Shown here: one piece after another, positions 1 to 7,537 of the stretch
Layout: the number at the start of each line of letters is the position of its first letter
Position numbering within the stretch: the first letter of the stretch is position 1
Assembly (NCBI GenBank): GCA_938003595.1
Contig: CALKYH010000229.1
Span: 1-28,421 of the forward strand
Length of the DNA: 28,421 bases
Direction: 5' to 3'
DNA from: an uncultured bacterium
Lineage (GTDB): Bacteria > Planctomycetota > Phycisphaerae > Phycisphaerales > UBA1924
The notes under the pieces: generated by a model
Database searches by the model: none
What the model saw: only the letters and a program-made list of their open reading frames with translations
Told to the model about the DNA's origin: nothing
Program-made: the position numbers and the translations under genes

Positions 1-1233
1 GATCTCCTTGAACATCTCCCGCCGGGCATGGGGATACGCCAACCAATGGGGCGCGTCGTCCTCCACCTCCGGCTCGCTCGGGTCAACCCAGCGATGCCCG
101 GCCGCTGACATCACCACGCCCACCCCCAGCCCGAACAGCGCCACGCCCGGACTGATGAGCCACCCCGCGCCGCCCAGCGCCGCGGGAGGCAACAAGTCGG
201 CGAACAGGCCGAAGATCGCCGGCCGGCCTCGCGCGGCCTTGGGATCGGCCTGCACGGCCGATTCGCCCGAACTCACCGGCACCGCAGCGCGCAGGATCGC
301 GCCGATCACAAGGCCAACCAGCGCCCCGATGAGCATGCCCGGCATCGGCTTGCCCAGCGGCTCTCCGACGACGAACCCAACGACCATCAGGGCCACCGCG
401 GGCCCGGTGAACAGCAGCGTGCGCAGCAGCAGCGCCTTGAGCGAGAGCCGCTCCTCTGTCGCCGGCGCCTGCGGCTCGTTCGCCGCCGTCGCCTTCGCTT
501 CCTCCGCCCAGCGATCGAAGTCCGCGAACGACCGGGGCAGCCAGCCGATCTTCAGCAGCAGCATCGAGAGGCCCAGTCCGAGACCACCTCCCAGCGCCGC
601 GCCTAATGCGGGGCCCTCCGGCACGGGGATCGTCCACTCGATCGAGGCGGACAGGCCGCGCGAGAAGTCGCCCCGCGCGATCCCCAGCCCCAGCGCATAC
701 AGCGGGTGCCCGACCATCGCCACGATGGTCGCCGCCCAGGGCAGGATCAGCGGGATCGTGAAGGTCCGTGCGTCGATCAGCGTCATGGCCAGCAGCGACG
801 CCGCCAGCGCGAGCGCGATCACCAGCATCGGCCAGCCGGTGTCCACGCCCAGGCGCGCCCACGCGGGGATGTCCGCCGCCGAACCCCATGGCGAGCCGAC
901 GGCTCCGGCCCCCGGAAACCAAGTCACAAAGAGCCCCAGGAACACCAGCGCCGTCGCGAACTCGATGAGCGGGTACTCCGGCGAGATCTTCGTGCGGCAG
1001 AACCGGCAGCGCCCACGCAGGAACACCCAGCCGAGGATCGGGAAATTCTCGCGCCAGCTCAGCCGCACGCCGCACGCCGGGCAGCGGGACGGCGGGCTCC
1101 AGAGGCCTTCGCCCCGGGGCAATCGGTACACGAGCACATTAATGAACGAGCCCACGCAGGCGCCGACCAGGAACAGGAAGAGCATCGGCGGAAACGCCAG
1201 CCACGACGGCGGCAGGGAGAGGGCCAGGCCCAT
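1..1233 (-). CDS. Prepilin peptidase (type IV, PilD/GspO-like), C-terminus beyond window
   Basis: Inner-membrane A24 aspartic peptidase that cleaves the leader of type IV pilins or pseudopilins and N-methylates the new N-terminus. The first 411 residues are in the window and no stop is reached at base 1. A hydrophobic N-terminus with GACVGSFINVLVYRLP is followed by paired cysteine motifs CPAC (51-54) and CRFC (76-79), spaced as in the family, and IEF near 90. The first catalytic-type aspartate is probably D154 in LIDARTFTIP. The second signature, GxGD, is not found in the visible 250 residues after D154, although it normally follows within about 65 residues. It probably lies past the left edge, after the HARREMFKE segment. 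A linker of acidic and alanine-rich residues (about 220-260) separates two hydrophobic blocks. Start: ATG at 1233, six bases after xseB ends. An in-frame GTG at 1242 overlapping the xseB stop is an alternative. Last gene of the mlaF-mlaD-xseA-xseB series. Confidence 0.9.
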   Translation of the reverse strand, partial: MGLALSLPPSWLAFPPMLFLFLVGACVGSFINVLVYRLPRGEGLWSPPSRCPACGVRLSWRENFPILGWVFLRGRCRFCRTKISPEYPLIEFATALVFLGLFVTWFPGAGAVGSPWGSAADIPAWARLGVDTGWPMLVIALALAASLLAMTLIDARTFTIPLILPWAATIVAMVGHPLYALGLGIARGDFSRGLSASIEWTIPVPEGPALGAALGGGLGLGLSMLLLKIGWLPRSFADFDRWAEEAKATAANEPQAPATEERLSLKALLLRTLLFTGPAVALMVVGFVVGEPLGKPMPGMLIGALVGLVIGAILRAAVPVSSGESAVQADPKAARGRPAIFGLFADLLPPAALGGAGWLISPGVALFGLGVGVVMSAAGHRWVDPSEPEVEDDAPHWLAYPHARREMFKEI

Positions 1234-1238
1234 GCCGG

Positions 1239-1505
1239 TCACCGGCTCCGCTCGTCGCCCGGCGCGCCGGTCAGCTCGGTGACGCGCTGCTCGGCCCGGT
1301 CGAGAATGGCGCGGCAGCGCTTGAGCAGCGCCGCGCCCCGCTCATACTCGCCGATCGACTCCTCCAGCCCGATCTTGCCGGATTCGATGCGGTCGATGAT
1401 CTTCTCGAGATGCGCCAGCGCCTCCTCGAAGGACATCTCCGGCCCCGTTCCGGAGTCGGCGGCGCTCTTCGGCTTGCCGGCGCTGCGCTTCTGCACGGAG
1501 CTCAC
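1239..1505 (-). CDS. xseB: Exodeoxyribonuclease VII small subunit
   Basis: Small subunit of exonuclease VII, the cytoplasmic ATP-independent, single-strand-specific nuclease that degrades DNA to oligonucleotides. Several small subunits assemble on each XseA. The protein has 88 residues. The typical XseB helical hairpin runs from residue 24 (MSFEEALAHLEKIIDRIES) through LEESIGEYERGAALLKRC, preceded by a basic, Ser/Ala-rich N-terminal extension of about 23 residues. The start is GTG at 1505, one base after the xseA stop, with an AGAGG-type ribosome site formed by the end of xseA. The internal ATG at residue 24 would give a 65-residue core and cannot be excluded. Position right behind xseA implies translational coupling and joint stoichiometric control. 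Confidence 0.95.
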   Translation of the reverse strand: MSSVQKRSAGKPKSAADSGTGPEMSFEEALAHLEKIIDRIESGKIGLEESIGEYERGAALLKRCRAILDRAEQRVTELTGAPGDERSR

Positions 1506-1506
1506 C

Positions 1507-2949
1507 TTACCTCTGGCCGCCGAATAAATCCAAGCCCTCGTCGGCCCTGCGCGGGCGCTTCCCGCCGGGCGCGGGCCCGGAGCGGGGTTCCCGGTTCGAC
1601 GGATTGTCGCCGACGATCGACACGAACTGCCCGGCGCTCACCCGCGTCGTCACGCGGTCGCCCGCCTTCACCTGCGCCGCGGACTTCACCGCCCGCCCGT
1701 CCGGCGCGAAAGTGACGGAGAACCCGCGCGACAGCACGCTCGCAGGGCCCACGGCCTCCAGCGACCTCGCAGCCCCCTTCAGACGCTCCGCCCGGAGCTG
1801 CACAGCGCCACGCGCTGCGCGGTCGAGCCGGGCGCTCAGCGCGCCGAGGTCCACACGCGACACCCGCCCGCGCAGCGCCGTGTCCAGGCGCAACGCGGCG
1901 TCCGCGAGCGCGATCCGGCGCTGGGCGTAGACGCGTTCGGGTCGCTGGGCGCCCAGACGCTCGGCGAGGGTGGAAACCGCCAGTCGGCGCGTATGCATGG
2001 CGCCCCGCGCGGCGGCGCGCAGCCGGCGCGACAGACTCTCCAACTGCACGCCCACCTGCTCGCGGTCGGGCGTCAGCCGCACCGCCGCCTGCGTGGGCGT
2101 AGCGCAGCGCTCGTCGGCGACCAGCTCGGCGATGGTGGTGTCGGTCTCGTGGCCGATCGCCGCGACCACCGGCACGGGGCAGCGGACGATGGCCTCGGCG
2201 ATGGCGCGGTCGTTGAAGGCGCCCAGGTCCTCGGCCGAGCCCCCGCCGCGCGTCAGGATCACGGCGTCGATGCCCAAGGCCTCGTGCCGCCGGGCGATCA
2301 TGCCCAGCGCCCCGACCACGCCCGCGACGGCGCCCGGGCCCTGCACCAGCGCATCGATCACCGCGACATCCACGGCGGGGCAGCGCTTCTTCATCGTCGA
2401 GAGCACATCCTGCAGCGCGGCGCCGGTCTTCGAGGTGACGACCGCCACGCGCCTGGGGAACCACGGCAGCGGGCGCTTGCGCTCAGGGTCGAAGTACCCC
2501 TTGGCCCGCAGCTCCTCCATCAGCGCCCGCAGCCGCGCATCCATCGCGCCCGCGCCCACGGGCTCGAGCCGAGTGACATACAGCTGCGTCCGGCCCTGCT
2601 CGGCGTAGTGCTCCACGCGCCCGCTGACCACGACCTCCATGCCGTCCTCGGGGCTGAAGCGGACGGTCTTCGCCGCGGAGGCGAACATGACGCACGAGAT
2701 CGTCGCCTCGTCGTCGGTCAGGTTGAACCACCAGTGCGTGCGGTCGCGAAAGCCGGTGACCTCCCCGACGACGCGGACCGGGCGCGGCACGCCGGTGCGC
2801 AGGGCCTCGTTGATGAGCCCCGCCAGGTCGCGCACGCGCAGGGGACGATCCTTCTCGGCGCCGGCCTTCTCGGGCGCCTCCGCCGGCGCCGCCATGCGCG
2901 ACGGGTCGAACGCCAGCCGGCCCTGCGTGCGGATCTTCTTCTTCGTCAC
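1507..2949 (-). CDS. xseA: Exodeoxyribonuclease VII large subunit
   Basis: Catalytic and DNA-binding subunit of exonuclease VII, which acts in mismatch repair and in clearing single-stranded DNA. Length 480 residues, normal to slightly long for the family. An N-terminal OB-fold lies at about 38-131 (LRVRDLAGLINEAL, then GEVTGF and WWFNLTDD). The catalytic domain contains VAVVTSKTGAALQDV (168-182), RGGGSAEDLGAFND (234-247) and the hallmark GHETDTTIAELVADERC (266-282) followed by ATPTQAA. A helical region follows, then a short basic tail ending LFGGQR. The first 37 residues are a lineage-type extension rich in Lys, Ala and Pro. The start is GTG at 2949, ten bases after the MCE gene's stop, with an AGGGG ribosome site about six bases upstream. 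It sits between an Mla-like transporter pair and xseB, so it is probably transcribed with both. Confidence 0.97.
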   Translation of the reverse strand: MTKKKIRTQGRLAFDPSRMAAPAEAPEKAGAEKDRPLRVRDLAGLINEALRTGVPRPVRVVGEVTGFRDRTHWWFNLTDDEATISCVMFASAAKTVRFSPEDGMEVVVSGRVEHYAEQGRTQLYVTRLEPVGAGAMDARLRALMEELRAKGYFDPERKRPLPWFPRRVAVVTSKTGAALQDVLSTMKKRCPAVDVAVIDALVQGPGAVAGVVGALGMIARRHEALGIDAVILTRGGGSAEDLGAFNDRAIAEAIVRCPVPVVAAIGHETDTTIAELVADERCATPTQAAVRLTPDREQVGVQLESLSRRLRAAARGAMHTRRLAVSTLAERLGAQRPERVYAQRRIALADAALRLDTALRGRVSRVDLGALSARLDRAARGAVQLRAERLKGAARSLEAVGPASVLSRGFSVTFAPDGRAVKSAAQVKAGDRVTTRVSAGQFVSIVGDNPSNREPRSGPAPGGKRPRRADEGLDLFGGQR

Positions 2950-2959
2950 GCCGAACCCC

Positions 2960-3973
2960 TCACCACTGGATCGGGATGCCTTCCTTGCGGTACTTCTCGA
3001 CCAGCAGCTGCGCCTCGGTCAGCGCCTTCTCCAGTCGCCTCGCGGCGTCGGTCAACGCCCGGTACAGGTCGGGGTTGTTCACCAGCATGCCGATGGTGCC
3101 CTCGCCCTCGTTGATCTTGCCCAGCATCAGCCGCGCATCGCCCACGGCGAGCCCCACATTCTCGCTGAGCGTCGCGAATTCGCGCACCAGCGCCCCGGCG
3201 TTGTCGCCCATCCGCTTCGCCTCTTCGCCGACCGTTCGGGCGGTCGTGTTGAAGGTCTCCACGGCCTCGGCGGTCTGGTCCACCAGCGTCGCCGCCTTGC
3301 TCACGGCGCGCTGGGCGTCGGCGCGCATCTGCTCGTCGCCGAGCCACAGGTCGATCGACGCCGCGGCGTCGTGGACCTTCGCCACCGCCGCCGCGATGTT
3401 CGAGGATGCCTCGCCCGAGGCGATCGCCTCGGCGGTGGGGGGCGTGAGCATGACCTCGATGCGCTCGCCCACGCGCGTGTAGGTGGCGCTCAGCCGTTCG
3501 AACGACGCCGCGGCGGATTCCAGCGACGCCAGTCGCTCGTCGAGCAGGGAGCCGATCTGGTCCAGCATCGACGCGGCCTTGCCGGTGATGACCTCATGGG
3601 GCGCGAAGAAGCCGCCCTCCTGCGGACCGCCGGGCGGCGTTCGCAGCGAGAGCGTCGCGTCCCCGACGAAGGAGCGGTCGATGGAGACGGTCACATCCCT
3701 CGGGATCTGCGACCCCTCGTAGACATGCACCAGCAGGGCGACGCCCTCGTAGGGGTCCGCCGCGGAGGCGATGTGCCGGATCGAGCCGATCTTCACGCCG
3801 TTGAGCGTCACGGGCGAGACGCTGGACAGGCCCGACGCCGTGTCGAGGTGGATCTCGAGGGGGTAGGTCCGCCGGGTCTGCACATCGCCGATAAGGAACA
3901 GCGTGATCGCGAGCCCCGCGAGGCCGATGATGGCGGTCAGGCCGATCAGAAAGTCCCGGATCCGTGGGTTCAA
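2960..3973 (-). CDS. MlaD-family MCE lipid-transport protein
   Basis: Periplasmic, membrane-anchored substrate-binding component of an MCE-type ABC lipid transporter (Mla/Ttg2 family). Length 337 residues. A single N-terminal membrane helix (about 8-29) is followed by one MCE domain (about 36-116) with the conserved core ASGLSSVSPVTLNGVKIGSI. The rest (about 135-335) is predicted helical, with many Ala, Glu and Thr residues, as expected for the coiled-coil tube or needle of longer MCE proteins. It ends with NEGEGTIGMLVNNPDLYRAL, a motif often seen near the C-terminus of this family. The start is TTG at 3973, overlapping the ATPase stop in a four-base TTGA, so translation is coupled. No alternative ATG lies nearby. 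The partner permease MlaE is not encoded in the window. The protein is clearly MCE; the transported lipid is unknown. Confidence 0.93.
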   Translation of the reverse strand: MNPRIRDFLIGLTAIIGLAGLAITLFLIGDVQTRRTYPLEIHLDTASGLSSVSPVTLNGVKIGSIRHIASAADPYEGVALLVHVYEGSQIPRDVTVSIDRSFVGDATLSLRTPPGGPQEGGFFAPHEVITGKAASMLDQIGSLLDERLASLESAAASFERLSATYTRVGERIEVMLTPPTAEAIASGEASSNIAAAVAKVHDAAASIDLWLGDEQMRADAQRAVSKAATLVDQTAEAVETFNTTARTVGEEAKRMGDNAGALVREFATLSENVGLAVGDARLMLGKINEGEGTIGMLVNNPDLYRALTDAARRLEKALTEAQLLVEKYRKEGIPIQW

Positions 3974-4860
3974 TCGTCGTTCTCCCTCGCGCCCGGCGCG
4001 GGCGCGACGCGTTCGTCGAGGAGCGGATCGTACCGACCGCTGAGGAATCGCATCACATAGGGATGCCGGGACCGCTCCACATCCTCGAAGGTCCCGTCGG
4101 CGACGATCTGCCCGTCGTACAGCACCACCACCCGGTCCGCGACCTTCCGGGCGCTCATGAGGTCGTGGGTGACGACGACGCCGCTGACCTTCAGGTTCTT
4201 GCGCAGCTTGTTGATCAGTTCGTTGATGCCGTCGGCCCGGATGGGGTCCAGGCCGGTGGTGGGCTCGTCGTAGAGAATCAGGTCCGGCTTGAGGATGATG
4301 GCCCGGGCCAGGGCCACGCGCTTCCGCTGGCCGCCGGACAATTCGGACGGGAGCTTCTTCTGGATGCCGTCCAGCCCGACGGTCCGCAGGGCCTCCGCCA
4401 CCTGGGCGGATCGGCTCCCGGGGTCCAGATCGGTGTGCTCCGACAGCGGAAAAGCGACATTGTCCTCGACATTCATCGAATCGAACAGCGCCGACATCTG
4501 AAACAAGAAGCCGATGTGCTTGCGGGTCTCCGACAGGCGGCGCTCGGCCAGGTGATCCACCCGCACATCCCGGAAGAAGACATGCCCCTTGTCGGGGCGC
4601 AGCAGCCCGACGATGTGCTTGAGCAGCACGGACTTGCCCGCCCCCGAAGGCCCCAGCACCACCGTCGTTTCCCCGGCGCGCAGATGCAGCGTGACGCCCC
4701 GGAGCACCGCCTGCTCGCCGAACGACTTGTGGACATCCTCGAACCGCACGATGGGGTTCTCGACCAGCACCGGCCGGATCGGCGCGGTCAGGTCGGGGTC
4801 GGCGCCGTCCGCCTCCGACGGATGCGGCGCCTGCGGCGCGGGATGTGGGTGGGAAGGCAC
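3970..4860 (-). CDS. MlaF-like ABC transporter ATPase
   Basis: Cytoplasmic ATPase that would energise lipid transport with the MCE protein encoded immediately downstream. The assigned frame gives 296 residues; related MlaF proteins are about 270. Visible motifs are Walker A GPSGAGKS (70-77), Q-loop Q121, signature LSGGQRKR (174-181), Walker B LILYDEP (194-200) with TTGLDP after it, and the switch histidine H232. The first 35 residues are Pro/His-rich and not part of the domain. The start chosen is GTG at 4860, because further upstream the frame runs into the divergent Nudix gene. A GTG at residue 31 (VLVENPIVRFEDV) would give a more typical N-terminus, so the exact start is uncertain. It begins 18 bases from the divergent Nudix start, so its promoter must lie in or next to that gene. 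Confidence 0.93.
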   Translation of the reverse strand: MPSHPHPAPQAPHPSEADGADPDLTAPIRPVLVENPIVRFEDVHKSFGEQAVLRGVTLHLRAGETTVVLGPSGAGKSVLLKHIVGLLRPDKGHVFFRDVRVDHLAERRLSETRKHIGFLFQMSALFDSMNVEDNVAFPLSEHTDLDPGSRSAQVAEALRTVGLDGIQKKLPSELSGGQRKRVALARAIILKPDLILYDEPTTGLDPIRADGINELINKLRKNLKVSGVVVTHDLMSARKVADRVVVLYDGQIVADGTFEDVERSRHPYVMRFLSGRYDPLLDERVAPAPGARENDD

Positions 4861-4878
4861 GGCCCTATCATCGCAACC

Positions 4879-5418
4879 ATGAGCGATCTCGGCGAGCGAC
4901 GGCTGCTCCACAAGGGACGAAGGTTCGATTTCGAGATCGTCACCCACCGGGGACGAGGCGGGAGAACCCTCACCAGAGAGGTCGTCCGCCACCCCGGCGC
5001 CGTCGTCATCGTGCCCATCCTCCCCGGCGGAGAAATTGTCCTGATCCGGAACTTTCGCATCGCCATCGGGCAATACACGCTGGAGTGCCCCGCCGGCACG
5101 CTCGGCAAGGGCGAGGACCCCGGCGCCTGCGCCGCGCGGGAACTCATCGAGGAGACCGGCTACCGCGCCGGGACGATCACCGCCCTGGGATGGTTCTACA
5201 CCACCCCCGGGCTGACCGATGAGAAGATGCATGCCTTTGCCGCTACAGAACTTACCGAGGTCGGGCAGCAGCTTGAGGAAGACGAGGACATCCAGATTCA
5301 GCCCATGCCGGGCGCCGAGGTCCTCGCGATGATCGACCGGGGCGAGTTGCACGACGCCAAGAGCATCATCGCCGTCCTGCGCGCCCAGGGCCGGGGCCTG
5401 CTGGGGCCGCAACGGTGA
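4879..5418 (+). CDS. Nudix hydrolase, ADP-ribose pyrophosphatase type
   Basis: Probable ADP-ribose or nucleoside-diphosphate-sugar pyrophosphatase that clears reactive ADP-ribose in the cytoplasm. Length 179 residues, normal for the NudF-like group. A complete Nudix box is visible at 73-95, with G73, E79, then RELIEETGY, matching GX5EX7REUXEEXGU. It is preceded by the strand IGQYTLECPAGT, typical of ADP-ribose-specific members, whose IGQ...EXPAG segment lies just before the box. W106-P110 and the acidic EEDEDI (133-138) also fit. Start ATG at 4879; no ribosome-binding site precedes it, but a TATCAT sequence ends eight bases before the ATG, which would suit a leaderless transcript. Its stop overlaps the next gene in GTGA. 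Substrate specificity is inference. Confidence 0.9.
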   Translation: MSDLGERRLLHKGRRFDFEIVTHRGRGGRTLTREVVRHPGAVVIVPILPGGEIVLIRNFRIAIGQYTLECPAGTLGKGEDPGACAARELIEETGYRAGTITALGWFYTTPGLTDEKMHAFAATELTEVGQQLEEDEDIQIQPMPGAEVLAMIDRGELHDAKSIIAVLRAQGRGLLGPQR

Positions 5419-6455
5419 GCCCGAGAGGGTCCTATCGCGGCGATGGGCGCGGCGCCGATTTCCGGCGCATCTTCGGGCGCATCTTCGGCGACGCCGAGAA
5501 CCCGATGGGCTGGGCGTTGTCGCTGGGCCGGGTCGCGGGCATCCGGGTCCGCGTCCACCTGCTGTTCATCGTCTACGCCGTCGCCCAGATCCTCTATTCG
5601 ATCCCGCGCGACACCATGGGCGTGGGCTTCACGGCGACGGCCATGGCCTCGCTGTTCGTGATCGTGCTGCTCCACGAATTCGGGCACTGCTTCGCGTGCC
5701 GAGCGGTCCGGGGCGAGGCGGACGACATCCTCATGTGGCCCCTGGGTGGGCTGGCCACCTGCAATCCGCCGCACGAGTGGCGGGCCCACCTGGTCACGGC
5801 CCTGGGCGGGCCGGCGGTGAATGTCGTCCTCGCGCCGGTCTTCATCGGCGCACTGTGGGCCGTAGGGCACCGGGACGCGATCCTCTTCAACCCCTTCAAG
5901 CCCTCGATCTCCGTCACGCTGCTGGGCTCGTGGTGGCTCGTCTTTCTGTGGTGGCTGCACTACACGAACATCCTGATCCTGGGATTCAACCTGCTCATGC
6001 CCCTGTTCCCGCTCGACGGCGGGCGCGTGCTGCAGGCGATTCTCTGGCGGCGGATGGGCTACACGGCCTCGATGGACGCAACGGCCACCGTCGGCCTCTT
6101 CGCGGCCGTTGGGCTGGGCATCTTCGCAGCCGTCGGCAACCACATGATGCTCCTGATGATCGCCGTCTTCGGCGGTCTGTACTGCTGGCAGGAGCGGCGC
6201 CGGCTCCGGGCGGCGGACGACCTCGGGGATGTCGGCTTTGAGGCCATCTACCGGGCCCAGCAGGAGGAGGCTCGGGAGCGCCGGGGACCCTCGCGCCGCG
6301 AGAAGCGCCGCGTGGAGCAAGAGCGGGCGATCCAGGACGAGTTGGACCGCATCCTGGCCAAGATCGCCGCCAGCGGCATGGGCAGCCTGACGGCGAAGGA
6401 AAAGAAGACGCTGCGCGAGGCCACCGAGCAGAAACGGCGGGGCGGTTCTCCGTAA
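5415..6455 (+). CDS. M50 (site-2-type) membrane metalloprotease
   Basis: Multi-pass zinc protease related to SpoIVFB/S2P, which cleaves membrane-embedded substrates such as anti-sigma factors. Length 346 residues. The zinc site is HEFGH (87-91), with the expected third ligand D201 in FPLDGGR. ALGGPAVNVV (129-138) matches the conserved GPxxN region. Hydrophobic segments lie at about 46-62, 75-95, 125-150, 168-198 and 223-258. After residue 260 comes a charged helical tail ending with a short domain (about 310-340, LDRILAKIAASGMGSLT) that resembles the tail of the neighbouring rhomboid. The start is GTG at 5415, overlapping the Nudix stop by four bases, implying coupling. A small hairpin (6466-6480) follows the stop but lacks a T run. 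The natural substrate cannot be read from the context. Confidence 0.9.
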   Translation: MSPRGSYRGDGRGADFRRIFGRIFGDAENPMGWALSLGRVAGIRVRVHLLFIVYAVAQILYSIPRDTMGVGFTATAMASLFVIVLLHEFGHCFACRAVRGEADDILMWPLGGLATCNPPHEWRAHLVTALGGPAVNVVLAPVFIGALWAVGHRDAILFNPFKPSISVTLLGSWWLVFLWWLHYTNILILGFNLLMPLFPLDGGRVLQAILWRRMGYTASMDATATVGLFAAVGLGIFAAVGNHMMLLMIAVFGGLYCWQERRRLRAADDLGDVGFEAIYRAQQEEARERRGPSRREKRRVEQERAIQDELDRILAKIAASGMGSLTAKEKKTLREATEQKRRGGSP

Positions 6456-6614
6456 CACACTGGCGCGGTCCCGGGGACCGAGGGGCGAGGGCCGGGCATC
6501 GGCGCCGAGGCCGGGTTAGGATCGGCCGGTCGTTTTCCCCAAGGACGGGCGAGAGCGGGGCCGGGTGGCCGCGCTGGAAACGGCGGCACGGACGCGACGG
6601 AACGACACAGCTGC

Positions 6615-7532
6615 ATGGGCATCCACGACCGTGAATACGCGAGGACGGGCCGCACGGGTCCGTCGGGCTTCGACCGCCTGCGGGGCTGGTCGTTCAACAA
6701 GTGGCTCATCGCCGCCAATGTCGCCGTGTTCCTGATCGTGGCGCTGGTTCCGAAGGTCGGCCTGTTCATCGGGCAGTGGGGCTACTTCTCGACGGCCAAG
6801 GCGATCTTCATGTTTCAGACCTTCCCGGACGGGACGAGCCACATCGTCTTCGGGCTTGAGGTCTGGCGCTTCATCACCTTCCAGTTCCTCCACGCCAACT
6901 GGCTGCACCTGTTCTTCAACATGTTCGCGCTGTGGCTGTTCGGCGACCTGGTCGAACGGCGGATGGGCTCCAAGAGCTACGCGGCGTTCTATCTCTCGTG
7001 CGGCATCTTCGGCGCCGTGATGTATGTGCTGCTCAACCTGCTGGGGACGGTCGTCGGCAATGTGCCGGGCGTGCTGTCGAGCGATCCGAGCACCCCGCTG
7101 GTCGGCGCGTCGGCCGGCGTGTTCGGCGTGCTCATGGCGGCGGCCTATTTCGAGCCCCGCGCGCCCATGCAGATCATGTTCCTGCCCTTCACCATCCAGC
7201 TCCGCACGCTGGCGTACGGCTATGTCGCGCTGTCCTTCCTGAACTTGCTCATGCAGGGCCACAACGCCGGCGGCGACGCGGCCCACATGGGCGGCGCCAT
7301 CGCCGGGTTCATCCTGGCGCGCCGCCCGCACCACCTGGTGGACTTCTTCGATGTGCTCGGCCCGCCTCGAAAGAAGGCGAAACCCGCCTCCGGTCGAAGG
7401 CCCTCCGCGGCCCCGGCGCCGCCCAGCGCCGAGGTGGACCGCATCCTCGCGAAGGTCTCCACCGAGGGGCTGCACAGCCTCACGGAGCGCGAGCGGGAGA
7501 TCCTTCGCAGGGCGTCGGAGTCCAAGCGATAA
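6615..7532 (+). CDS. Rhomboid family intramembrane serine protease
   Basis: Inner-membrane serine protease that cuts transmembrane helices. Length 305 residues. Six or more hydrophobic segments are present. Active-site features are HLFFN (H98, N102) on the second core helix, the nucleophile S166 in GASAG (164-168) and the base H224 in AHMGG, the normal rhomboid order. The N-terminal 25 residues are cytoplasmic and Arg/Gly-rich. After the last helix comes a proline-rich linker (about 252-272) and a short C-terminal domain (274-304, VDRILAKVSTEGLHSLT), of the kind often seen at the end of bacterial rhomboids (DUF6576-like by my recollection). Start ATG at 6615; no clear ribosome site. It lies 159 bases after the M50 gene and five bases before tgt. 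Two different intramembrane proteases side by side suggest a shared role in envelope signalling or quality control. Confidence 0.94.
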   Translation: MGIHDREYARTGRTGPSGFDRLRGWSFNKWLIAANVAVFLIVALVPKVGLFIGQWGYFSTAKAIFMFQTFPDGTSHIVFGLEVWRFITFQFLHANWLHLFFNMFALWLFGDLVERRMGSKSYAAFYLSCGIFGAVMYVLLNLLGTVVGNVPGVLSSDPSTPLVGASAGVFGVLMAAAYFEPRAPMQIMFLPFTIQLRTLAYGYVALSFLNLLMQGHNAGGDAAHMGGAIAGFILARRPHHLVDFFDVLGPPRKKAKPASGRRPSAAPAPPSAEVDRILAKVSTEGLHSLTEREREILRRASESKR

Positions 7533-7537
7533 CCGCC

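Noticed and set aside
8..1282. A plus-strand frame opposite the prepilin peptidase
   Set aside because: Ser/Pro/Arg-rich with no domain; the minus frame shows both CxxC motifs and membrane helices.
4881..5412. N-terminal extension of the mlaF-like frame through the Nudix gene
   Set aside because: The extension is antisense to a perfect Nudix box and is not conserved ABC sequence, so the start was placed at 4860.
6466..6480. CGGTCC-CGG-GGACCG hairpin after the M50 gene considered as a terminator
   Set aside because: Only six base pairs with a three-base loop and no T run; mentioned with the gene but not called.
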